Below, in pieces: positions 1 through 7,214 of a stretch of 64,000 nucleotides of DNA; within the stretch, counting starts at the first letter, position 1, and each line of letters begins with the position of its first letter. The notes beneath the pieces are model-generated. The model saw only the letters and a program-made list of their open reading frames with translations, had not been told where the DNA came from and made no database searches. The translations under genes were made by a program, and so were the position numbers. Origin of the DNA: Kineococcus aurantiacus (GTDB taxonomy: Bacteria > Actinomycetota > Actinomycetes > Actinomycetales > Kineococcaceae); contig NZ_JACCBB010000001.1 of assembly GCF_013409345.1 (NCBI RefSeq), positions 2,728,001 to 2,792,000 on the forward strand, read 5' to 3'.

Positions 1-30
1 GACCGCGGGCTGGCCAGGGCCGAGCGCTTG

Positions 31-1386
31 CTACCCAATGATCGGTCTCCCCTCGGGGTACTCGTACAGACGAGTGCGTTCGCGCAGCGCCAGGGCGGCG
101 CCGAGCGTGATCGGCCCGATGCGGCCGAGGAACATCAGCAGGGCCAGGACGACCTGCCCCGCGTCGGGCAGCTGCACCAGCAGGCCCGAGCTCAGCCCGA
201 CGGTCGCGAAGGAGGAGATGACCTCGAAGACCACCTGGTCCAGCGGGGCGCGGGTCATCTCCACCAGCACGATCGTCGCGACCACGATGACGCCGACGGA
301 GGCCAGGGCGACCGTCAGGGCCTGGCGCACCACGCGGTCGGCCACCCGGCGGTGGAACAGGGTGACGTGCGGCTCGCCCCGGAACTCGGCGAACACCGCC
401 ACCGCCAGCAGCGCGAACGTCGTGACCTTGATGCCGCCGGCCGTCGAGGCCGACCCGCCGCCGATGAACATGAGCACGTCCATGACGAGCCAGGACCCGC
501 CGTTCAGCTGCGTGATGTCGACGGAGTTGAACCCCGAGCTGCGGGTCGCGGCGGCCTGGAACAACCCGGCCAGCGGCCGCGCCCACCAGTCCAGGGGTCC
601 CAGCGTCGCCGGGTTGCGCCACTCGTTGACGGTCAGGAACACCGTCCCGAACACCAGCAGCGGGATCGTCGTGACCAGCGTCAGCTTGGTGTGCAGCGAC
701 CAGCGCGCGGGGAGGCGGAACTGCCGGCGCAGCTCCAGCAGCACCGGGAACCCCAGCCCCCCCAGGAACGAGGCGCCCACCACGGGCAGGCACATCCACG
801 CGTCGGCGACGAAGCCGGACATGCTGTCCGAGCGCAGGACGAACCCGGCGTTGTTGAACGAGGAGACCGCCAGGAAGACGCCCTCCCACACGGCCTGGGC
901 GACCGTGCGGTCGTAGCCGACGAGCAGGCGCACCGTGAGCAGCACGGCCGTGACGAGCTCGACGAGCAGGGAGACCCGCACGACGCCCAGCAGGACCGTG
1001 CGCACGTCCCCCAGGTCGTACCCGCGCGACTCCGTCGTCGTCAGCATGCGCGAGCGCAGGCCCAGGCGGCGGGAGGCGAAGACGGCCAGCAGCGACGCCG
1101 AGGTCATGATCCCGAAACCGCCGACCTGGGCTAGGGCGAGGATGACCACGAGGCCGAACCCGGACCAGTGCTCGCGGGTGTCGACGACGACGTGCCCGGT
1201 GACGCACAGGGCGCTGACGGCGGTGAACAGCGCCTCGACGAAGGTGGCCGACCCCTCGCCGCGGCGGGCGACGGGCAGCCACAGCAGCGCGGTGCCGACG
1301 GCGACGGCCCCGGCGAACGCGAAGGCGACGACCTGGGCGGGGTGGCGGACGACGCGGGGGCGCCGGGAGGTGCCGCCCTCCACCAC
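31..1386 (-). CDS. TrkH/KtrB-family potassium uptake membrane subunit
   Basis: Cation-translocating subunit of a Ktr/Trk potassium transporter in the cytoplasmic membrane. The 451-residue product has the four pore-loop repeats of the family: SALCVTG (about 58-64), NNAGF (178-182), TRSSGFNS (281-288) and SFATVGLSSG (392-401), each containing the selectivity-filter glycine. Hydrophobic hairpins flank each loop. The length fits KtrB rather than the longer TrkH. The start is GTG, with an Arg-rich cytoplasmic N-terminus. The gene ends 30 bases from the window edge. The cytosolic KtrA/TrkA nucleotide-binding partner is not in the window and may lie just beyond the left edge (inference). Potassium versus sodium coupling cannot be told from sequence. 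Confidence 0.93.
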   Translation of the reverse strand: MVEGGTSRRPRVVRHPAQVVAFAFAGAVAVGTALLWLPVARRGEGSATFVEALFTAVSALCVTGHVVVDTREHWSGFGLVVILALAQVGGFGIMTSASLLAVFASRRLGLRSRMLTTTESRGYDLGDVRTVLLGVVRVSLLVELVTAVLLTVRLLVGYDRTVAQAVWEGVFLAVSSFNNAGFVLRSDSMSGFVADAWMCLPVVGASFLGGLGFPVLLELRRQFRLPARWSLHTKLTLVTTIPLLVFGTVFLTVNEWRNPATLGPLDWWARPLAGLFQAAATRSSGFNSVDITQLNGGSWLVMDVLMFIGGGSASTAGGIKVTTFALLAVAVFAEFRGEPHVTLFHRRVADRVVRQALTVALASVGVIVVATIVLVEMTRAPLDQVVFEVISSFATVGLSSGLLVQLPDAGQVVLALLMFLGRIGPITLGAALALRERTRLYEYPEGRPIIG

Positions 1387-1490
1387 GTGCTGCCTCCGCC
1401 GGTGCGTCTGGGGTCCGCGGCGCGTGCCGCACCGGCGCGCGTGCGCCGACCCGGGCCAGGGTACCGACCCGGCGCCCGGCCCGGCCGCGC

Positions 1491-1946
1491 TCAGTCCGGT
1501 TCGGGGACCTCCAGCAGCTCCAGGAGGTCCTCGCGGCCGAAGAAGCGGGCCGCCTCCAGGGCGTTGGGCGTGCCCAGGTACGGGTCGGCGTCGGCGGCGA
1601 CGAGGGCGGCGACGACCTCGCGCTCGCCCTTGAAGACGGCGCCGGACAGCGGGGTCTGGCCCCGGCCGTTGGCGCGGTCGGGGTCGGCGCCGCGCTCCAG
1701 CAGCGCCAGGACCGTGCGCGGGTGGCCGTGGTAGGCGGCGAGCATGACGAGGGAGTTGCCGTCGCTGTCGGTGGAGTTCACCGGGACCCCGAGGTCGAGG
1801 TACCCGGACAGCTCGCGCACGCGGCCCTGCCGGGCGTGCTCGAACACGCGGTGGGCGAGCGCGAGGGCGCGCTCCTCGCCCTGGCTCACGGGGGCCGACG
1901 GAACGGCGCCCACCCCTTCGGGGGATCCGTCCCGTGTCTCGGTCAC
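1491..1946 (-). CDS. Small ankyrin-repeat protein
   Basis: A 151-residue soluble protein. After a 25-residue polar N-terminus it carries about three ankyrin repeats (roughly 35-140). Recognisable pieces are DSDGNSLVMLAAYHGH, ALLERGADPD and GRGQTPLSGAVFKG, which match the G-x-TPLH-A-A and LL-x-x-GADP-x consensus. Ankyrin repeats bind proteins; no catalytic domain is attached and no partner is identifiable. Starts at GTG. It lies between the TrkH-type gene and the EAL-HDOD gene, all leftward, with gaps of 104 and 55 bases, so shared transcription is possible but not shown. Confidence 0.85.
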   Translation of the reverse strand: MTETRDGSPEGVGAVPSAPVSQGEERALALAHRVFEHARQGRVRELSGYLDLGVPVNSTDSDGNSLVMLAAYHGHPRTVLALLERGADPDRANGRGQTPLSGAVFKGEREVVAALVAADADPYLGTPNALEAARFFGREDLLELLEVPEPD

Positions 1947-2001
1947 GCGGTCAGCGTAGGACCGGCGCGCGCCGGATGGCGCGCCGAGGGGGTGTCCGCG
2001 G

Positions 2002-3321
2002 TCAGGACGGGGTGATGACAGAACTCACTGTGACCATAGCGCCACTGAGAGCAGCGAGGTAGGCCCGGGAGACCTCGTAGACGGCGTGCCCGGCGTCCGA
2101 GATGACGAACGGCTCGTCCTCCTCGTAGGCCAGCACCGCCCGCAGGGCACGCCCCGCCGGCCCCTGCCGGTCCACCAGGGCCGTCCGCACCGACTGCGCG
2201 ACCCCCGTCGTCGCCACCAGCTCCGCGTCCTGCATCCCCAGCACCGACGCCACGCCCGACAGCAGCCCCACCGTGTACGCCAGGTCCGCGTGGCCCTCGG
2301 CCAGGCGCGCGCAGGCCGAGGCCCGCGCCAGCACCATGGTCAGCGCCTCGGTGTCCACGCTCGTCACCCCGCCCAGCAGCATGAGGACCACCCACGAGCA
2401 CAGCTGCTGACGGCCCAGCAGCACGATCGCCTGCCGCAGGGACGTCACCCCCGTCCGCGTCGCGGCCGCCGCCGACGTCACCGTCTTCAGCACCCGCAGG
2501 CTCAGGGCCGGGTCGGAGGCCACCAGCTGCTCGATCTCGCGGGTGGGGACGTCGGTGCCCGTCAGCGCCCGCACCAGCCGCAGGCACACCAGCTGCGACG
2601 GCGTCAGGCTCACCGCCTCCAGGGTCACCGGCCGCTGCAGGCCGTACCCCTGGAAGAGGTCCGCGCCCGCCGCCCGGCACCGGGTGAACAGCGCGTCGTC
2701 CTCGATGCGCTCCACGACGACCAGCGCCGCCGGGTTGTGCGCGCGGGCCAGGTCCAGGACCCGTTCGAGGTCCGTGCCCGCGGCCTCGACGTCGATCTTG
2801 ACGTAGTCGGCCAGCGCGACCGCCGGCAGCCGGGACTCCTCCCCGATGAAGTCGTCGATCGCGATGCGGTACCCCTGCGCGCGCAACCGGTGCAGCCCGG
2901 CCAGGACCACCTCGTCGACCTCGACGTTCTCCAGCAGCTCCAGCACCACCTGCTCCGGCGAGCACGGGATGGGCAGCTCGCCGGTGAAGAAGCCGCGCGT
3001 CAGGTTGATGAACAGCAGCCGGTCCCCGGCGATCTGCTCGACGCCGAAGTCCCCGAAGGTCGCGCTGATGACCTGCGACGTCGCGTGGTCCTGCTCGGCC
3101 CCCTCGGCCAGCTCGGCGCTGGCCCGGCCGTGGTTGCGGAACAGCAGCTCGTAGGCCACCAGGTGGCGCTCGTGGTCGTAGATGCCCTGGCGGCCCACCC
3201 GGACCGGGGCGACCGACCCGGCCACCTCGTCGTCCTGCGGCCCCAGCGCGGGCGAGGGCGTCGTCACGGGCGAGCGCCAGTGCATCCCGGCCTCCCCGTC
3301 CCTCGTCGCGGCGTGTTCCAC
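2002..3321 (-). CDS. EAL-HDOD (YuxH-type) signalling protein
   Basis: A 439-residue cytosolic regulator: EAL-like domain at about 40-232 and HDOD domain at about 235-430. EAL landmarks are present but altered. ELL at 58-60 replaces EAL, DDF is at 156-158, KID at 175-177, VERIED at 203-208 and QGY at 224-226. The segment after DDF reads IGEESRL instead of the usual GTGYSSL, so loop 6, needed for metal and substrate handling, is missing. Such YuxH-class proteins generally act as non-catalytic c-di-GMP or protein-binding regulators, and I infer that here. GTG start; an alternative ATG lies 12 codons downstream (MHWRSP). Confidence 0.85.
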   Translation of the reverse strand: MEHAATRDGEAGMHWRSPVTTPSPALGPQDDEVAGSVAPVRVGRQGIYDHERHLVAYELLFRNHGRASAELAEGAEQDHATSQVISATFGDFGVEQIAGDRLLFINLTRGFFTGELPIPCSPEQVVLELLENVEVDEVVLAGLHRLRAQGYRIAIDDFIGEESRLPAVALADYVKIDVEAAGTDLERVLDLARAHNPAALVVVERIEDDALFTRCRAAGADLFQGYGLQRPVTLEAVSLTPSQLVCLRLVRALTGTDVPTREIEQLVASDPALSLRVLKTVTSAAAATRTGVTSLRQAIVLLGRQQLCSWVVLMLLGGVTSVDTEALTMVLARASACARLAEGHADLAYTVGLLSGVASVLGMQDAELVATTGVAQSVRTALVDRQGPAGRALRAVLAYEEDEPFVISDAGHAVYEVSRAYLAALSGAMVTVSSVITPS

Positions 3322-3403
3322 CCCAGGGACAACGGCGCGTCGGGGCCGTTCCTGAAGCCCCGGGCGCCTTCGTTGGGCCGAACGGGTCCCCCGGACCCCG
3401 CGC

Positions 3404-3979
3404 TCAGACCCGCGTGCGGTGGAAGGACTGCGCCGACCGGCTCGGCGTCGGGCCGCGCTGGCCCTGGTAGCGCGACCCCGAGGCGCCGCTGCCGTAGGGG
3501 GCCTGCGCCGGGGAGGAGAGCTGGAAGAAGCACAGCTGGCCGATCTTCATGCCCGGCCACAGCGTGATCGGCAGCGTCGCCACGTTCGACAGCTCCAGCG
3601 TCACGTGACCGGAGAAGCCCGCGTCGATGAACCCCGCCGTCGAGTGCGTCAGCAGCCCCAGGCGCCCCAGGCTGCTCTTGCCCTCCAGGCGCGCGGAGAT
3701 GTCGTCGGGCAGCGTCACGACCTCGAAGGTGGAGCCGAGGACGAACTCGCCCGGGTGCAGGATGAACGCCTCGTCGGGCTGCGTCTCGACCAGGCGGGTC
3801 AGCTCGGGCTGCTCCTGCGCCGGGTCGATGACGGAGTACTTGTGGTTGTCGAACAGCCGGAAGAAGCGGTCCAGGCGCACGTCGACGCTGCTCGGCTGGA
3901 CCATCGAGGGGTCGTAGGGGTCCAGCGCCACCCGGCCGGCGTCGAGCTGGGCGCGGATGTCGCGGTCGGAGAGCAGCAC
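3404..3979 (-). CDS. dcd: dCTP deaminase, dUMP-forming type
   Basis: Converts dCTP towards dUMP, supplying dTMP synthesis and limiting dUTP. The 191-residue length and full colinearity fit actinobacterial Dcd, which in mycobacteria has both deaminase and dUTPase activity. The start MLLSDRDIR, the nucleotide-binding [11 protein letters not shown] (about 115-125), the active-site region [19 protein letters not shown] and the C-terminal tail GSKYQGQRG-like [15 protein letters not shown], which closes over the triphosphate, are all present. The C-terminus is slightly extended (FHRTRV). Bifunctionality is inferred from the close match to the mycobacterial type. Leftward, divergent from the tRNA-Gly gene about 75 bases away. 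Confidence 0.95.
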   Translation of the reverse strand: MLLSDRDIRAQLDAGRVALDPYDPSMVQPSSVDVRLDRFFRLFDNHKYSVIDPAQEQPELTRLVETQPDEAFILHPGEFVLGSTFEVVTLPDDISARLEGKSSLGRLGLLTHSTAGFIDAGFSGHVTLELSNVATLPITLWPGMKIGQLCFFQLSSPAQAPYGSGASGSRYQGQRGPTPSRSAQSFHRTRV

Positions 3980-4054
3980 GGGCGTGAGGGTACCGCCGGT
4001 GCGAGCACCCCCGGCCGTCCGTTACAGTGGTGCCACTCCTGCTCGCAGGGGTAC

Positions 4055-4125
4055 GCGGGTGTAGTTCAATGGTAGAACTTCAGCTTCCCAAGCTGATAGT
4101 GCGAGTTCGATTCTCGTCACCCGCT
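4055..4125 (+). tRNA. tRNA-Gly (anticodon CCC)
   Basis: A full cloverleaf can be drawn. The acceptor stem GCGGGTG pairs with CACCCGC (4118-4124), with discriminator T at 4125. The D-arm contains AGTTCAATGGTAGAACT, the anticodon stem TCAGC pairs with GCTGA around loop TTCCCAA (CCC at 4087-4089), and the T-arm has GAGTTCGATTCTC. CCA is not encoded. CCC reads GGG glycine codons. Confidence 0.97.
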
Positions 4126-4130
4126 CAGCG

Positions 4131-4163
4131 CGAAGGCCCCGGTCCGGTGGACCGGGGCCTTCG
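4131..4163. terminator. Strong intrinsic terminator after tRNA-Gly
   Basis: A perfect 15-bp inverted repeat (CGAAGGCCCCGGTCC and its complement) around a 3-base loop, five bases past the tRNA end and 15 bases from the stop of the leftward gene at 4178. It is followed by TCGTCGTCC rather than a T-run, as is common in GC-rich actinobacteria. It probably stops transcripts from both sides. Confidence 0.8.
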
Positions 4164-4177
4164 TCGTCCTCCGGCGG

Positions 4178-4444
4178 CTAGCGCGTGCCCTCGGGGCCGT
4201 CGTCGCCCGGCACCGCGTTCGCGGCGTCCTCCTCGCTGATCCGGACCCCCGCGATCGGGTCGCCCTGGCCCGTCCCGTCGGCCACGTCGTCCTGCAGGCC
4301 CAGCGGGTCCTGCGGGTCGCGGGCCGGGCTGGGCACGGGGCCGGAGTCGGCGGCGCGGGCGTTCTGCCGGCTGCCGCCGTCCTGCACGGCGCGGACCTCG
4401 GCGTTGTCGCGCGGGTCCACGTGGTCGGTGCTCTCGTCGCTCAC
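4178..4444 (-). CDS. Small acidic protein of unknown function
   Basis: An 88-residue, highly acidic, probably disordered protein with no membrane segment and no domain I recognise. It begins VSDESTDHVDPRDN at a GTG codon and is rich in Asp, Gly, Pro, Gln and Ala (for example DPQDPLGLQDD and EEDAANAVPGDDGPEGTR). It is convergent with the tRNA gene across a shared hairpin and divergent from the epimerase-like gene 100 bases away. Third-position G/C usage resembles real genes nearby. It could be a small stress-associated protein, but nothing shows that directly. Confidence 0.5.
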   Translation of the reverse strand: MSDESTDHVDPRDNAEVRAVQDGGSRQNARAADSGPVPSPARDPQDPLGLQDDVADGTGQGDPIAGVRISEEDAANAVPGDDGPEGTR

Positions 4445-4544
4445 CCGGCCACTGTGCGCCGCCCGCGCGCCGCCCGCGCGCCGGACGCGTAGGGTCGCGA
4501 TCCGGACGAACCAGCTGGACGACGGGGTCGAGGCGAGGAGCACC

Positions 4545-5528
4545 ATGGCGTTGCGGGTCCTGTTCATCGGCGGCACCGGGATCATCAGCTCGGCGTGCGC
4601 CGACCTGGCGGTCCGGCGCGGCATCGACCTCACGGTCCTCAACCGCGGTCACGGCACGCGCCCCCTGCCCGAGGGCGCGCGGGTCCTGCGGGCCGACGTG
4701 CGGGACCCGGCGAGCGTGGACGCGGCCCTGGGCGACGAGCGGTTCGACGCCGTCGTCGACTTCGTGGCCTTCACCCCCGAGCACGTCGCGGCCGACGTCG
4801 AGCGCTTCCGCGGCCGCACCGGGCAGTACGTCTTCGTCTCCAGCGCCAGCGCCTACGCCAAACCCGTCGCGCACCTGCCGATCACCGAGTCCACGCCCCT
4901 GCGCAACCCCTTCTGGCAGTACTCCCGCGACAAGATCGCCTGCGAGGAGCTGCTGGCGCGGGAGTGGCGCGAGACCGGGTTCCCGGCCTTCGTCGTCCGG
5001 CCCAGCCACACCTACGACCGCAGGAGCGTGCCGCTCGACGACGGCTGGACGGCGGTCGACCGGATGCGGCGGGGCAAGCCGGTCGTGGTGCACGGCGACG
5101 GGACCTCGACGTGGGTGCTGACCCACCACACCGACTTCGCCGCCGGCTTCGTGCCGCTGCTGGGGGAGCCCGCCACGATCGGCGACGTCGTCCACCTCAC
5201 GGGCGACGAGGTGCTCACGTGGGACGGGATCGCCCGGCGGCTGGGGGCCGCGGCCGGGGTCCCCGACCCGCAGCTCGTGCACGTGCCGAGCGAGGTGATC
5301 GCGCGCGAGGCGCCCGACCGCGGGCCGGGGCTGCTGGGGGACAAGGCGCACTCGGTGGTCTTCGACAACGGCAAGCTCAAGCGGTTCGTGCCCGGGTTCG
5401 AGGCGACGACGAGCTTCGCGCAGGGCGCGCGGGAGATCGTCGCCCACCACGACGCGGACCCGGCCCTGCGGGTCGTCGACGCCGTCGCCGACGCCCGTCA
5501 GGACCGGCTCGTGGAGCGGTTCGGCTGA
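4545..5528 (+). CDS. NAD-dependent epimerase/dehydratase family protein
   Basis: A 327-residue extended short-chain dehydrogenase/reductase. The N-terminal Rossmann motif is GGTGIIS (9-15), the substrate-side serines lie in VSSASAYAK (98-106), and the YxxxK pair is Y126/K130 in YSRDK. The C-terminal half has substrate-domain features such as VVRPSHTYD and VVVHGDGTSTWVLTH. These point to a nucleotide-sugar epimerase/dehydratase or a related reductase of the type also found in plant-type CSP41-like proteins. The substrate cannot be assigned. The ATG was chosen because GAGGAG lies 5-8 bases upstream. The gene stands alone, divergent from the small acidic gene and convergent with the CsbD gene. 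Confidence 0.85.
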   Translation: MALRVLFIGGTGIISSACADLAVRRGIDLTVLNRGHGTRPLPEGARVLRADVRDPASVDAALGDERFDAVVDFVAFTPEHVAADVERFRGRTGQYVFVSSASAYAKPVAHLPITESTPLRNPFWQYSRDKIACEELLAREWRETGFPAFVVRPSHTYDRRSVPLDDGWTAVDRMRRGKPVVVHGDGTSTWVLTHHTDFAAGFVPLLGEPATIGDVVHLTGDEVLTWDGIARRLGAAAGVPDPQLVHVPSEVIAREAPDRGPGLLGDKAHSVVFDNGKLKRFVPGFEATTSFAQGAREIVAHHDADPALRVVDAVADARQDRLVERFG

Positions 5529-5531
5529 GGG

Positions 5532-5705
5532 TCAGCCCTTGAAGGCGTCCTTGACGTGCTCGCCGCGCTGCTTGAGGTCGGCGGCCGCCTGGTCCTTCTG
5601 ACCCTCGCGGCGCAGTTCCTCGTCGTCCTTGGCGCCGCCGACGGCCTCCTTCGCCTTCCCAGCGAGGTCCTGGGCCGCGTTCTTGATCTTGTCGCTCGCG
5701 CTCAT
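5532..5705 (-). CDS. CsbD-family stress protein
   Basis: A 57-residue hydrophilic helical protein. It has the CsbD hallmarks DKIKNAAQDLAGKAKEAVGG near the N-terminus and a second half with the pattern LRREGQKDQAAADLKQRGEHVKDAFKG. CsbD proteins are abundant general-stress proteins (sigma-B regulon in Bacillus) with no known enzymatic role. ATG start, with GGGAGGAG 6-13 bases upstream. It ends three bases from the convergent epimerase-like gene. It is probably part of a stress set with the DUF4235 gene upstream (232-base gap), but the sigma factor cannot be told from this sequence. Confidence 0.9.
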   Translation of the reverse strand: MSASDKIKNAAQDLAGKAKEAVGGAKDDEELRREGQKDQAAADLKQRGEHVKDAFKG

Positions 5706-5937
5706 CGTCGCTCTCCTCCCTGCTCCCGGGTGGTTCCCGGTGCGGACCACCACTGCAGCACCGCCGCGGCCGGCCCGCACCCGGGGAGGGCCCCCGCGCG
5801 GGGTCGGTCCCGGGGAGGGTTCGTGGAGGCCCCGAGGTGGTCGCGCAGCACCCGCCCGACGGCCGCGTCCGGGCGCGCGCGACCGGACCCCCACCCGCGC
5901 GGGGCGGGGGCCGGCCGCGGCAGTCACGGACCGGTGG

Positions 5938-6240
5938 TCAGGAGTTGGCCTCGACCCCACCGTCGTCGCCCGGGCCCAGACCCGGCGGCAGCTCGCCGAA
6001 GCTCTTGCGGTACCAGACCGCGGCCTGGCGCTCCACGACGAGCCGGGTCAGGCCGATGATCGCGCCGGAGGCCAGCGCCCAGACCACCGCCTCCCTCCAC
6101 GCCACGTCCGGGTCCTCCGGGTTGTCCGGCGGCGGGGACCCCGTCGCCGTCACCCAGATCTTCTTCGTGACGCGGCTCGCGACCGCGGTCGCGAGGATGC
6201 CGGCACCCGGGCCGACCAACTTCCAGACGATCGAGCTCAT
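5938..6240 (-). CDS. DUF4235 small membrane protein
   Basis: A 100-residue protein typical of the actinobacterial DUF4235 family: start MSSIVWKLVGPGAGILATAVASRV, a basic segment VTKKIW, then a second hydrophobic segment VVWALASGAIIGLTRLVVERQAAVWYRKSFG. Two membrane-associated helices are likely, and the C-terminal tail is Gly/Pro/Asp-rich. Function is unknown; homologues often sit near stress and CsbD genes, as here. It lies 15 bases downstream of the leftward 46-codon gene at 6256-6396 and is probably co-transcribed with it. Confidence 0.85.
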   Translation of the reverse strand: MSSIVWKLVGPGAGILATAVASRVTKKIWVTATGSPPPDNPEDPDVAWREAVVWALASGAIIGLTRLVVERQAAVWYRKSFGELPPGLGPGDDGGVEANS

Positions 6241-6255
6241 GCGCCGAACCCTGCC

Positions 6256-6396
6256 CTACAGCAGGTCCAGGAGCCAGCCCAGGAGCGGTGTGAGGGCGGC
6301 CGCGCTGCCGCCCAGCACCGCGACGACCACGACCAGCGTCAGCAGCCGGACCGCCCTCGACGGCCCACCGTCCGGTCCCCGCATCATCCGCAGCAC
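6256..6396 (-). CDS. Very small single-pass membrane protein
   Basis: A 46-codon frame read from GTG (VLRMMRGPDGG) with GGGAGG eight bases upstream. The spacing favours this GTG over the ATG pair three codons in. The product has a short basic N-terminus, one hydrophobic segment (LLTLVVVVAVLGG) and a hydrophobic end (TPLLGWLLDLL). The ribosome-binding site, the membrane-like composition and the 15-base distance to the DUF4235 gene support it as a real gene. Function unknown. It is divergent from the TPP riboswitch. Confidence 0.55.
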   Translation of the reverse strand: MLRMMRGPDGGPSRAVRLLTLVVVVAVLGGSAAALTPLLGWLLDLL

Positions 6397-6461
6397 CCCC
6401 CCATCCTCCCAGTCCCGTCACCCCCACCGCGGGAGGCGGGGACGGGGGTAGGGTCGGGGCA

Positions 6462-6550
6462 CACGACAGGGGAGCGCCGTGGGCGCTGAGAGTGCGGGTA
6501 CCCGCAGACCCTCGAACCTGATCCGGCTCACACCGGCGTAGGGAGTCGGG
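6462..6550 (+). ncRNA. TPP riboswitch (THI element)
   Basis: Conserved THI-box pieces occur in order: AGGGGAGCGCC near 6468-6478, the signature GCGCTGAGAGTG (6483-6494), a short P3 hairpin GCGGGTACCCGC, then ACCCTCGAACCTGAT, CCGG and CGGCGTAGGGAG. These build the P2/P4 arms that bind the pyrimidine and pyrophosphate of thiamine pyrophosphate. It ends about 60 bases before the ykoE start and has a GGAGG site beyond it, so control of ykoEDC by TPP through translation or termination is expected. Confidence 0.93.
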
Positions 6551-6608
6551 ACGTCCTCGACGCGTGGCCACCCGGCCGCGCGTCCCCCTCCTGGACCCAG
6601 GAGGAACC

Positions 6609-7214
6609 ATGAGCACCAGCACCGTCAGCCGCGCCCGCAGCCCCCACCGCTGGCGCACCGTCGACCTCGTCACCGCCGCCGTGCTCGGCGTCGCGTTCGG
6701 CGTCGTCTTCTGGGGCTGGGACGTCCTGTACGCCGTCCTGACGCCCCTGTTCACCGCTGTCCCGTTCGTCCAGAGCATCCTCGCCGGGGTGTGGCTGCTG
6801 CCCGCGGTCGTCGCGGCCCTCGTCGTGCGCCGGCCCGGGGCCGCACTGCTCGCCGAAGTGGTCGCGGCCAGCGTCGAGGCCCTGCTGGGCAACCAGTGGG
6901 GCACGTCCGTCCTCGTCTCCGGCGTCATCCAGGGCCTCGGCGTCGAGATCGCGGTCGCCCTGTTCGCCTGGCGCCGGTTCGGCCCGGCCGTCGCCGTCCT
7001 CGGCGGTGTCCTGGCCGCTGTCCTCGAAGGCGTCTACGAGCTCTTCGCCTACTACGCCGGGGAGTGGACGTTGCCGCTGCAGGCCGTGTACGTCGGCTGC
7101 TTCGCCGTCTCCGGCGCCGTGGTCGCCGGCCTCGGCGGCTGGCTCCTCGTGCGGGCGCTGGCCCGCACCGGGGCCCTGTCCGCCTTCGCCGCCGGGCGCG
7201 AGCACGGTGCCTGA
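6609..7214 (+). CDS. ykoE: ECF transporter S component, thiamine-precursor type (YkoE-like)
   Basis: Substrate-binding membrane subunit of an energy-coupling-factor importer, probably for hydroxymethylpyrimidine or thiamine. The 201-residue product has five or six hydrophobic segments and the YkoE-type start RWRTVDLVTAAVLGVAFGVVFWGWD, plus GNQWGTSVLVSGVIQGLGVE in the middle. The ATG at 6609 follows AGGAGG by four bases, so the upstream in-frame extension through the riboswitch tail was rejected. The TPP riboswitch upstream supports the substrate. Its stop overlaps the GTG start of ykoD, so the two are translationally coupled. Confidence 0.9.
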   Translation: MSTSTVSRARSPHRWRTVDLVTAAVLGVAFGVVFWGWDVLYAVLTPLFTAVPFVQSILAGVWLLPAVVAALVVRRPGAALLAEVVAASVEALLGNQWGTSVLVSGVIQGLGVEIAVALFAWRRFGPAVAVLGGVLAAVLEGVYELFAYYAGEWTLPLQAVYVGCFAVSGAVVAGLGGWLLVRALARTGALSAFAAGREHGA

